Notes: generated from the sequence alone by a model not told the origin. A DNA stretch of 7,910 bases from Candidatus Omnitrophota bacterium (GCA_016867005.1 VGKM01000052.1:1-7910), one strand, 5' to 3'; numbered from the stretch's first letter, positions 1-5,536 are shown. Translations and numbers: made by a program.

Positions 1-444
1 ACGGCGCATTATTGTTAAATCTTCCAATGCCTTTAAAAGCAGGCCTTTGATCTGAGGCCAGATCACGGCTTTTTCTATATTCTTCTCTTCCAGCGCCAAG
101 ACCCCCGGCAGCTTTATCAGGGCATCCACGCTGACACCGTTCTTTAAGCTGAATTCCGCTTGAATATTTTTTACCGCAGAGACATATTTTTTCAGCAGCT
201 TTTTATTAATAAAAACCTCGTCGGATTGGGCACCGTTTATATTGACGGAGCAAACCACTCTTCCCCGTTTGAGCTTAGTTTCGATTTCTTTCTTTATCTT
301 GTCCTCTAAAGACATGAACCCTTCCGGCACATGCAGGACGATCTCTAAAAACTTATGGTTTGTGCTCCTTATCTCCACCGAAATCTTTCCGGCCGGCTTA
401 AGCTTTGACTCCACGCCGCCGAACCCCGTCATACTGTTTAACAT
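1..444 (-). CDS. yicC: YicC-family endoribonuclease, N-terminal part (3' end cut by window edge)
   Basis: The first 148 codons are present and the gene runs off the left edge; family members are usually about 290 residues. The protein opens with the family hallmark M-x-x-S-MTGFG (residues 1-9), followed by VEIRSTNHKFLE (residues 23-34), which matches the conserved 'VEIRSVNHR(F/Y)LE' block, and later by LKRGRV (about 62-67), also typical of the YicC N-terminal domain. YicC proteins are reported to be endoribonucleases involved in RNA turnover; that role is family knowledge. The start at 444 is preceded by AAAGG seven bases upstream and lies 16 bases after the ndk stop, so it is probably the last seen gene of the parA-parB-ndk transcript. 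In many genomes yicC is followed by gmk, which would lie outside this window. Confidence 0.93.
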   Translation of the reverse strand, partial: MLNSMTGFGGVESKLKPAGKISVEIRSTNHKFLEIVLHVPEGFMSLEDKIKKEIETKLKRGRVVCSVNINGAQSDEVFINKKLLKKYVSAVKNIQAEFSLKNGVSVDALIKLPGVLALEEKNIEKAVIWPQIKGLLLKALEDLTIMRR

Positions 445-460
445 GACCTTGCCTTTCTTT

Positions 461-961
461 TTAAGCCCAAGCAGCTATCTTTTTTGTCTTTTCAATATTC
501 TTGGTCGGAAACAAATCCACTATTATCTCGTCGGGGCCAAACCAAAGTTTTATTTCTCTTTCCGCTTCATCGGGATTGGAGGACACGTGGATCACGTTTT
601 CATACACTCCGGCTGTGGTTATCCTGCCGTAAGAACCGCGTATGCTGGTAGACTCTGCCTCCTCCGGGTTAGTCGCTCCTGCCAGCTGGCGGCACTTATT
701 AATAGCATCCTCCCCATAATAAATCAAGGCCATGACTTTTCTGCGGTCATGCAATTCCCCGCGCAGGTATTTTATCAATTCTCCGAAAAACGGCTTATCT
801 TTTAAATGGATATAATGATTATGCGCCAGGTCTTGCGAGACTCTCACCATTTTTGCCGCAACAATTTCCAGCTTTGTTTCCGAAAGCCGCGTCAGGATGT
901 TGCCGGTGAGCGATTTCTTCAGCCCGTCGGGCTTTATAAGGATTAAAACAGGTTGATTCAT
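461..961 (-). CDS. ndk: Nucleoside diphosphate kinase, slightly enlarged variant
   Basis: Transfers the gamma phosphate from ATP to (d)NDPs through a phosphohistidine intermediate, supplying (d)NTPs. The 166 residues show the full active-site set: K10 in LIKPDG, Y50 in the HYIHLKDKPFF block, R91 and T97 in the ATNP region, R108 in SIRG, N122, catalytic H125, and the supporting S127 and E136. Two things differ from the common form of about 140 residues: about four extra residues between RGSYG and the NVIH motif, and HVSSNPDEA in place of the usual HGSDSxExA after the histidine. A C-terminal tail of about 15 residues follows the core. The start overlaps the parB stop by four bases (ATGA) and has a strong GGGGAGGT Shine-Dalgarno eight bases upstream. 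An ndk gene directly coupled to parB is not a standard neighbour. Confidence 0.96.
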   Translation of the reverse strand: MNQPVLILIKPDGLKKSLTGNILTRLSETKLEIVAAKMVRVSQDLAHNHYIHLKDKPFFGELIKYLRGELHDRRKVMALIYYGEDAINKCRQLAGATNPEEAESTSIRGSYGRITTAGVYENVIHVSSNPDEAEREIKLWFGPDEIIVDLFPTKNIEKTKKIAAWA

Positions 962-1824
962 GTATTGCTACCTCCCCTCACAATTCTGCCGGATATCCTT
1001 TCCAATTCCTCCTGCGAATAGAATTCTATGTTGATATGCCCCCTTTTATTTCTTTTGGCGATCCGTACTTTTGTAGCCAGGGCCTGCTGCAATTGCTCTT
1101 CAATAGCAGCCACTAAAGGTTCCCGGTTCCCGGGCCTTATCTTTTGCTTAAAGGACTTGGGCCTTTGTATTTTTACAAGATTTTCTAATTCTCTGACCGA
1201 CAATCCTTTGGCAATCACTTCATGCGCAAGCCTGCGCTGCTGGTTAGGATCCTCAATCTCAATCAAAGCCCTGCCGTGTGCAAACGAAAGCCTGTTCTTG
1301 CGTATATCTTCTTGGATCTCTTGCGGCAACTTCAATAACCGCAATGTGTTAGTCACCGTGACCCGAGATTTACCCAAAACCTCGCTTATTCTTTCCTGGG
1401 TGAGGCTGAATTTTTCAATCAGATACCTGAAAGCACGCGCCTCTTCAATTGCATTTAATTCCTGTCTTTGAATATTCTCAATTAATGCTAATTCCAGAGA
1501 ATCAATATCTTCAACATCTTTAACAATCGCCGGGATCTCTTGAATATTTAACGCGGTAGCTGCGCGCAATCTTCTTTCACCGGCGATTAACTCAAACTGG
1601 TCTCCCTTTCTTCTGACAAGGATCGGCTGGATCACGCCTTTTTCTTTAATGGACTGTACTAACTCTTCTAAACTTTCCGCATCAAAATCTTCCCTGGGCT
1701 GAAAAGGATTGGGTTTGATTTGGCTTAACTTTAAATTGATGATGCCTTCTTTGATTTCAGTGCCCTTGGATTCCACCTCGGGGATTAACGCGCTCAGGCC
1801 CTTGCCCAATGCTTTTCTTTCCAT
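958..1824 (-). CDS. parB: Chromosome-partitioning protein ParB (CTPase, parS-binding)
   Basis: ParB binds parS sites near the origin, loads as a CTP-dependent sliding clamp and stimulates ParA. Counting from the chosen start (288 residues): the N-terminal ParA-interacting peptide RKALGKGLSALIP (3-15), the ParB/Srx-like CTP-binding domain (about 30-130) with GERRLRA (82-88) and ENIQR (116-120), the helix-turn-helix domain with LTQERISEVLGKSRVTVT (141-158), and a C-terminal dimerisation region (about 235-285). An in-frame ATG exists at 1857, but it lies in a palindrome and would add MPVYRQAEGAS, which is not part of the family. The ATG at 1824 has AGAGGGAG about six bases upstream and gives the canonical N-terminus. 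The gene follows parA after 34 bases and overlaps ndk by four. Confidence 0.96.
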   Translation of the reverse strand: MERKALGKGLSALIPEVESKGTEIKEGIINLKLSQIKPNPFQPREDFDAESLEELVQSIKEKGVIQPILVRRKGDQFELIAGERRLRAATALNIQEIPAIVKDVEDIDSLELALIENIQRQELNAIEEARAFRYLIEKFSLTQERISEVLGKSRVTVTNTLRLLKLPQEIQEDIRKNRLSFAHGRALIEIEDPNQQRRLAHEVIAKGLSVRELENLVKIQRPKSFKQKIRPGNREPLVAAIEEQLQQALATKVRIAKRNKRGHINIEFYSQEELERISGRIVRGGSNT

Positions 1825-1836
1825 GCTTGCTCCCTC

Positions 1837-1856
1837 TGCCTGTCTATAGACAGGCA
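1837..1856. repeat. Perfect 20-bp palindrome between parA and parB
   Basis: TGCCTGTCTATAGACAGGCA reads identically on both strands. In the parA-parB transcript it can fold into an eight-base-pair GC-rich stem with a UAUA loop, ending a few bases upstream of the parB Shine-Dalgarno. Its arms share TGCCTG/CAGGCA with the palindrome at 4947-4965, which suggests a dispersed small palindromic element. It does not resemble the parS consensus (TGTTNCACGTGNAACA). Confidence 0.85.
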
Positions 1857-1858
1857 AT

Positions 1859-2674
1859 TTATGTTGGTTCGGACAATTCTTCAGATTCGGAATTGTCCAA
1901 ACTGATTTCAGATATTTTTAAACCCAGGATTTCTTTTGCAAGTTCTTCGTATTTTTTAGCACCTAAGGAATCTTTATCATACAAAGCAATTGGTTTGCCA
2001 AAACTAGGCGCCTCAGTTAAACGTATGCTCCGAGGGATTACTGTATGGTATACCCTATCCTTAAAGAAATTCTTTACTTCTTGCACAACCTCTTTTGTAA
2101 GATTAGTACGAAAATCAGCCATTGTTAAAAGAACGCCCTCTACAACCAGATCGGGGTTCAGATTGTTTTTTATAAGGTTAACTGTATTAACGAGTTGCGT
2201 AACACCTTCCAATGCGTAATATTCACATTGAACAGGTACCAGCACTGAATCAGCCGCGCATAAGGCATTAATAGTTAAAAGGCCTAAGGATGGGGGTGAA
2301 TCAATTATGATAAAATCAAAGTTATTTTTTTCTTTAAGAAGGGCTCTCTTTAAACGATTCTCCCGGCCTAACACGCTTACCAATTCTACCTCTGCGCCGG
2401 TCAAATCTAAATTAGCAGGAGCTAATAATAAGGTTTTGATTTCCGTGGCTGTTAAGATTTCTCGAATATCTAACTCTTCCAGCAGAACATGGTAAGTGCT
2501 CTTTTTAATGTTATGCTTATTTATACCTACACCGCTAGTAGTGTTGCCCTGTGGATCAAGGTCAATAAGCATAACCTTCTTACCAGCTAAAGCCAAACAC
2601 GCAGCAATATTGATTGCCGACGTAGTTTTACCTGTTCCACCCTTCTGATTACAAACTGTAATTATTCTACCCAT
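1859..2674 (-). CDS. parA: Chromosome-partitioning ATPase ParA (Soj)
   Basis: Deviant-Walker P-loop ATPase that dimerises on ATP, binds DNA non-specifically and moves ParB-parS complexes. The 271 residues show the deviant Walker A KGGTGKTT (11-18, with the signature lysine K11), the DLDPQGN block (38-44, catalytic-type D40), Walker B FIIIDSPPSLG (121-131), TMADFRTNLT (184-193) and the IPRSIRLTEAPSFGKP block (213-228). The short N-terminus without a helix-turn-helix marks it as a chromosomal Soj type. The last ~15 residues are acidic and variable. The start overlaps the stop of the upstream LAGLIDADG gene by one base (TAATG). No good Shine-Dalgarno lies at the proper distance, so translation probably depends on coupling to the upstream gene. 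Confidence 0.97.
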   Translation of the reverse strand: MGRIITVCNQKGGTGKTTSAINIAACLALAGKKVMLIDLDPQGNTTSGVGINKHNIKKSTYHVLLEELDIREILTATEIKTLLLAPANLDLTGAEVELVSVLGRENRLKRALLKEKNNFDFIIIDSPPSLGLLTINALCAADSVLVPVQCEYYALEGVTQLVNTVNLIKNNLNPDLVVEGVLLTMADFRTNLTKEVVQEVKNFFKDRVYHTVIPRSIRLTEAPSFGKPIALYDKDSLGAKKYEELAKEILGLKISEISLDNSESEELSEPT

Positions 2675-3135
2675 TATCTTACATGTACCTTAAAAGACCT
2701 ACTTTGCGAATTCATGCTTGAAAGTTTTTCTGCTAACCCTCTTAATACATTATAATCCGCGGAACGATAATTCTCTAATTTATAAACAACCATTTCCCGC
2801 CAAATTTTGTAGGCCTCCAACTTCTTTTTGCTTTGCAAAGGATATTTATCAAAATGGTCAACTATGATTTGTAGTTCTTGGATTTTTGTAACCCGATAGT
2901 AAGCAGCCGGTTTTGTCAATCCGCTATTCTTCGTAGGCTCAGCTTCTTTGCTTCTATAAATATGACCTACATAATTAAAGAATTCGTGAATTTCGTCAAC
3001 AATCTGACGGTTATCTTCTCTCTGCTTGATACTAAAATAGATACCGAACGCTCCTCCATTCCTACTATAAGTAAACGCCGCTTCTCCATCACAGAACCCT
3101 GTTACATACCAAGGATTTAACATATTTAATATCAT
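2674..3135 (-). CDS. Freestanding single-motif LAGLIDADG homing-endonuclease-family protein
   Basis: The 153-residue protein carries one LAGLIDADG motif, WYVTGFCDGEAAF (residues 9-21), followed by the usual blocks: SIKQREDN (about 35-42), HEFFNYVGHIY and the late HFDKYPLQSKKKLEAYKIW segment. This matches the single-motif (homodimeric) LAGLIDADG_1 architecture. The acidic residue at the catalytic position is E18; the final motif glycine is alanine (A19). The gene is intact, lies in no recognisable intron or intein, and its stop overlaps the parA ATG (TAATG). An alternative start at 3123 has a weak GGATGA eight bases upstream; the start at 3135 has no Shine-Dalgarno. The family cuts DNA or, when domesticated, binds it; which applies here is unknown. 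WhiA shows that this fold can become a regulator. Confidence 0.9.
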   Translation of the reverse strand: MILNMLNPWYVTGFCDGEAAFTYSRNGGAFGIYFSIKQREDNRQIVDEIHEFFNYVGHIYRSKEAEPTKNSGLTKPAAYYRVTKIQELQIIVDHFDKYPLQSKKKLEAYKIWREMVVYKLENYRSADYNVLRGLAEKLSSMNSQSRSFKVHVR

Positions 3136-3185
3136 CCATAGAATGTTTCAGATAGCACATTTTCACACGGAACATTATTATATCC

Positions 3186-3213
3186 ATTATCTTAAAACTA
3201 GCGCAATTGTCAA
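3186..3213 (-). promoter_or_regulatory. Sigma70-type promoter of the LAGLIDADG-parA-parB-ndk-yicC unit
   Basis: Reading leftward there is a perfect -35 TTGACA (3208-3213), a 16-base spacer and a -10 GATAAT (3186-3191). A second -10-like TATAAT lies at 3177-3182 but at poor spacing. The -35 overlaps the TGA stop of the jag gene. Transcription would start near 3179, giving a leader of roughly 45-55 bases before the LAGLIDADG gene. No experimental support is available from the sequence. Confidence 0.65.
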
Positions 3214-3410
3214 GGATTTTCTTTAGGTTTTAAAACACTTACCCGGACCTTGGCAGGTTTTGCCCCAGCCATACCAAAAAGCCCTTTTTCTTCCTCAGAC
3301 AAAACCTCAATTTTCACTTTATTCCGGGGCAATTTCAATTCTTGCAAAGCTGCCCTTACAGCGACCTCTACACTCTTGCCCTCTATCTCAACGCTGGTTC
3401 GTTTTTTCAT
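3210..3410 (-). CDS. Jag/KhpB N-terminal domain protein, lacking KH and R3H domains
   Basis: The 66 residues match only the Jag N-terminal domain: VEIEGKSVEVAVRAALQELKL (7-27) and the EEKGLFGMAGAKPAKVRV block (41-58), equivalent to the usual 'GLFGxGxKxAxVxV'. Full Jag/KhpB (SpoIIIJ-associated, about 200 residues or more) continues into an RNA-binding KH domain and an R3H domain. Here the frame stops cleanly at the end of the first domain, and no remnant of the rest follows. The start overlaps the yidC stop by four bases (ATGA) with no separate Shine-Dalgarno, the expected coupling for a jag gene. Either a natural one-domain form or the remnant of a 3' deletion; RNA binding as in full-length KhpB would not be expected. 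Confidence 0.85.
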   Translation of the reverse strand: MKKRTSVEIEGKSVEVAVRAALQELKLPRNKVKIEVLSEEEKGLFGMAGAKPAKVRVSVLKPKENP

Positions 3411-4909
3411 TTTGAGCTATTCACTTTGAACTGATATGCTGCTGTGAGCAAGCTGTTGATAAGCCAATACAATACCAGGCCCGCAGGCATATTATAAAAA
3501 ATGAACCCAAACATCAAAGGAAAAATAATCAGCATTATTTTCTGCTGTTCAGCATACTCGCTGCTGGTACTGGCCATGGAAACCTTTTGCTGAAAAAACA
3601 TTATAATAGTCATTAAAATTGGTAAAATGTTTATGTGATTGCCTAACATAGGCAAGGAAAAAGGAATGGCTAGGCGATCTGGCTCTGATAAATCTTTAAT
3701 CCACAGGAACGTTGATCCTTTTAAAGCAACAGACCTAATAAGCGCTTGATAAAGCGCAAAGAAAATTGGCATCTGCAATAACAATGGCAGACAACCTCCA
3801 AAAGGATTAACTTTATGCTCTTTATAAAGCTCCAAAGTTTCCTTGTGCAATTTCTGTGGATTATCTTTATATAGCTGTTTCAATTCTGCAATACGTGGCT
3901 GTAAGGCCTGCATCTCTTTCATGGCACGCATTTGCTTCAAGGTAAGCGGAAAAAGAATAAGATAGATAGCAATACTTAAAATTATAATTGCCAATCCTAA
4001 ATTATGCACTAGCCCATTAATAAATTCCAATAGCTGTAACAATGCCTGAGAAATAATATCAAAGGTGCCATAGTTAATAACACCGGCCCACTTATAATTA
4101 AAAGAATTAATAGTCTGCAAGTCCTGGGGGCCCAAATAGATAGAGAATTTCTGACTGATAATTTTTCCAGGGTCAAGCTTCATATCTTTAGGCACAAGCA
4201 TTATTAACGATTCGGCATTGTTAATTTTCTGAATTCTGGCGTCAAATTTTCCGCTCAACGGTTGCAGGATCGCACAAAAATACCTATCTCTGAAGGCGAC
4301 AAATTGAGCGTTTTCCAATAATTCGTCTTTTCTGCCATTTGCATGAAGGGTTTTTTCCGTGAGTCCAATAACAAAATCCTGGTACCGCGCTTGCTCAGAT
4401 GTATTTTTTAAATTAATGGCTGCTAGGACTATAGGATCATTAATGTCCAAACTGACCGACGATAAATTACGCCATGATATTTCTAATTCCATGGTATATG
4501 GGGACTTAGAAATTAAAAATCGTTTAATAAATTCTTTATTTTGTGCTTTTTGGACAAAAACAACTTCTGTGTCTGAAAAGGAAGTTCTTTTATAATTCAA
4601 TGGATCGGTTAGCAGTAGAAAACCTTTGTTTAATTCAAATTTATGCGACTTATAGTTTTGAAATTTAATGCTGTCTATAGAGGCGCTTTGTTCGATAAAG
4701 GCGATTTCGCTATCATTTTGCTTCAAGGTGAAAAGAGAGGGGGCGGTTATTGCAGGGACCTGTCTTTCCGCGGCCTGAGACGGTACAACAGCTGTTGCCT
4801 GGACAACCTCTTGAGGCGCCCTGGATGGTGCGGGTTTGGGAGCCAGAACTGACCAAGTCAATAAGATTAATAAGGATAGGGCGACTGCGAGAATTAAGCG
4901 TTTTTCCAT
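3407..4909 (-). CDS. yidC: Membrane protein insertase YidC (diderm type)
   Basis: Inserts and folds inner-membrane proteins alone or with SecYEG. The 500 residues show an N-terminal membrane anchor (about 5-23), a proline/alanine linker, a periplasmic beta-rich domain (about 55-270) and the conserved 60KD_IMP core (about 295-495): a membrane helix with IIILSIAIYLILFPLT (308-323), a cytoplasmic hairpin with MQALQPRIAELK (333-344), KVNPFGGCLPLLLQMPIFFALY (366-387), then three more helices ending in PAGLVLYWLINSLL (475-488). The position five before P321, normally the groove arginine (R366 in E. coli, R73 in B. subtilis SpoIIIJ), is Y316. The start has AAGGAG eight bases upstream. It lies 79 bases after yidD and overlaps jag. 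Confidence 0.97.
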   Translation of the reverse strand: MEKRLILAVALSLLILLTWSVLAPKPAPSRAPQEVVQATAVVPSQAAERQVPAITAPSLFTLKQNDSEIAFIEQSASIDSIKFQNYKSHKFELNKGFLLLTDPLNYKRTSFSDTEVVFVQKAQNKEFIKRFLISKSPYTMELEISWRNLSSVSLDINDPIVLAAINLKNTSEQARYQDFVIGLTEKTLHANGRKDELLENAQFVAFRDRYFCAILQPLSGKFDARIQKINNAESLIMLVPKDMKLDPGKIISQKFSIYLGPQDLQTINSFNYKWAGVINYGTFDIISQALLQLLEFINGLVHNLGLAIIILSIAIYLILFPLTLKQMRAMKEMQALQPRIAELKQLYKDNPQKLHKETLELYKEHKVNPFGGCLPLLLQMPIFFALYQALIRSVALKGSTFLWIKDLSEPDRLAIPFSLPMLGNHINILPILMTIIMFFQQKVSMASTSSEYAEQQKIMLIIFPLMFGFIFYNMPAGLVLYWLINSLLTAAYQFKVNSSK

Positions 4910-4946
4910 TCAATGAACTCCTTACCCATAAAGGGCATACTTGCGC

Positions 4947-4965
4947 CTGCCTGCCCGGCAGGCAG
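4947..4965. repeat. GC-rich inverted repeat in the yidD-yidC gap
   Basis: Arms CTGCCTGCC and GGCAGGCAG flank one central base, so the yidC transcript can form a very stable hairpin of about eight pairs with a three-base loop, some 40 bases upstream of the yidC start. No run of U follows in the leftward transcript, so it is not a standard terminator. The arms share TGCCTG/CAGGCA with the palindrome at 1837-1856. The rest of the 79-base gap holds only the yidC ribosome-binding site and a short AAT repeat. Confidence 0.85.
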
Positions 4966-4988
4966 ACAATAATAATAAGCGCATGGCA

Positions 4989-5204
4989 TTAAGTTAGGGG
5001 GTCGTATCCTCCGGAACCGGAAAAGGGATGGCACCTGCAAAGCCGCCGTATAGCTTTCAGCGCCCCCATAAAAAACCCGTATTTACTGATAGCGCTGGCA
5101 GCATATTCGGAACAACTGGGCGAGAACCTGCAGGTACAAGGGATGCAAACCCTGATATATTTTTGGTATATTTGTATCAGCTTTAAAGACGCTCTCTTTA
5201 GCAT
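4989..5204 (-). CDS. yidD: Membrane protein insertion efficiency factor YidD
   Basis: Small membrane-associated protein that helps YidC-dependent insertion. The 71 residues hold the family signature almost entire: LIQIYQKYI (10-18), CRFSPSCSEYA (25-35), AISKYGFFMGALKAIRRL (38-55) and RCHPFSGSGGYDP (57-69), with the conserved cysteines. The N-terminus is amphipathic and basic. The ATG shares one base with the rpmH stop (TAATG), and no Shine-Dalgarno is visible upstream, so translation is probably by reinitiation after rpmH. In most genomes rnpA separates rpmH and yidD; here nothing lies between them. Confidence 0.95.
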   Translation of the reverse strand: MLKRASLKLIQIYQKYIRVCIPCTCRFSPSCSEYAASAISKYGFFMGALKAIRRLCRCHPFSGSGGYDPLT

Positions 5205-5341
5205 TAAATAGAGACCGATTTTCTGCCTTTTTTCCGTCGACGAGCAAGGACATCCCTGCCGGCCTTTGTCTTCATTCTATTTAAGAAGCCGTGTTTTTTC
5301 TTGCCTATTCTATTAGTAGGCGTTTTAAGGTGTTTTTTCAT
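5204..5341 (-). CDS. rpmH: 50S ribosomal protein L34
   Basis: Encodes 45 residues, MKKHLKTPTNRIGKKKHGFL at the start, then NRMKTKAGRDVLARRRKKGR and a short tail. The HGF-x-x-RMKTKxGRxVLxRRRxKGRKxL pattern is diagnostic of L34, as is the very basic composition. The N-terminus differs from the common 'MKRTYQPS' and resembles forms starting 'MKKxLKTxTNR'. A good AAGGAGAG Shine-Dalgarno lies nine bases upstream of the ATG. It is the first gene of the leftward rpmH-yidD-yidC-jag unit, divergent from dnaA as in many bacteria, and its stop overlaps the yidD start. Confidence 0.96.
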   Translation of the reverse strand: MKKHLKTPTNRIGKKKHGFLNRMKTKAGRDVLARRRKKGRKSVSI

Positions 5342-5372
5342 AGAACTTTACTCTCCTTATCTGTTTTTTAAG

Positions 5373-5394
5373 GCGCAACTCGCCCAGGTTGTGC
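5373..5394 (-). other. Possible stem-loop in the rpmH leader
   Basis: In the leftward transcript GCACAAC and GTTGCGC can pair around an eight-base loop, with one A-C mismatch. It lies just after the predicted transcription start (about 5400) and about 30 bases before the rpmH start. It could be a leader structure or chance; it matches no riboswitch or ribosomal-protein leader I recognise. Confidence 0.3.
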
Positions 5395-5406
5395 AATTAG
5401 GGAGTA

Positions 5407-5434
5407 ATTATAACATAATGCTGATTCAAGTCAA
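5407..5434 (-). promoter_or_regulatory. Promoter of the rpmH-yidD-yidC-jag unit
   Basis: Reading leftward: -35 TTGACT (5429-5434), 16-base spacer, -10 TATAAT (5407-5412) with an extended TGT just upstream. Start of transcription would be near 5400, about 59 bases before the rpmH ATG. It stands back to back with the first dnaA promoter. Confidence 0.8.
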
Positions 5435-5458
5435 CATTTTTTCGAGCTGAGTTTTTTG

Positions 5459-5486
5459 TTGACTGAAGATTTAATTATTGTATAAT
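5459..5486 (+). promoter_or_regulatory. dnaA promoter P1
   Basis: -35 TTGACT (5459-5464), 16-base spacer, perfect -10 TATAAT (5481-5486); predicted start near 5493, about 105 bases before the dnaA ATG. Its -35 is the mirror image of the rpmH -35: the eight bases AGTCAACA (5429-5436) and TGTTGACT (5457-5464) form a perfect inverted repeat. Confidence 0.75.
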
Positions 5487-5508
5487 AGTTCGCACTTAAG
5501 TATTTTGC

Positions 5509-5536
5509 TTGTAAAGCATTTAATGTTTGTTATAAT
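5509..5536 (+). promoter_or_regulatory. Possible second dnaA promoter P2
   Basis: -10 TATAAT (5531-5536) preceded by an extended TGT, with a -35-like TTGTAA (5509-5514) at a 16-base spacer. The predicted start (about 5543) falls inside a DnaA-box-like sequence, so DnaA bound there would block it, as expected for dnaA autoregulation. The weak -35 makes this less certain than P1. Confidence 0.5.

Noticed and set aside
586..596. CACGTGGATCA in ndk as a parS site
   Set aside because: Only the right half resembles parS; the left half does not match, and the bases are explained by coding sequence.
242..805. A 187-codon plus-strand open frame
   Set aside because: It is antisense to yicC and ndk, whose minus-strand products are clearly recognised; the plus-strand translation resembles no family.
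1825..1857. ATG at 1857 giving an 11-residue ParB extension
   Set aside because: The extra peptide is encoded by the palindrome and is outside the family; the ATG at 1824 has a strong ribosome-binding site.
2630..2637. TGTTCCAC, a perfect parS half-site, in parA
   Set aside because: It encodes the Walker A glycine/threonine residues and the other half is unrelated.
2674..3410. A group I or II intron or intein carrying the LAGLIDADG gene
   Set aside because: No split gene flanks it: jag ends with its own stop and parA is complete, and no intron-like flanking structure is visible in the 74 bases upstream.
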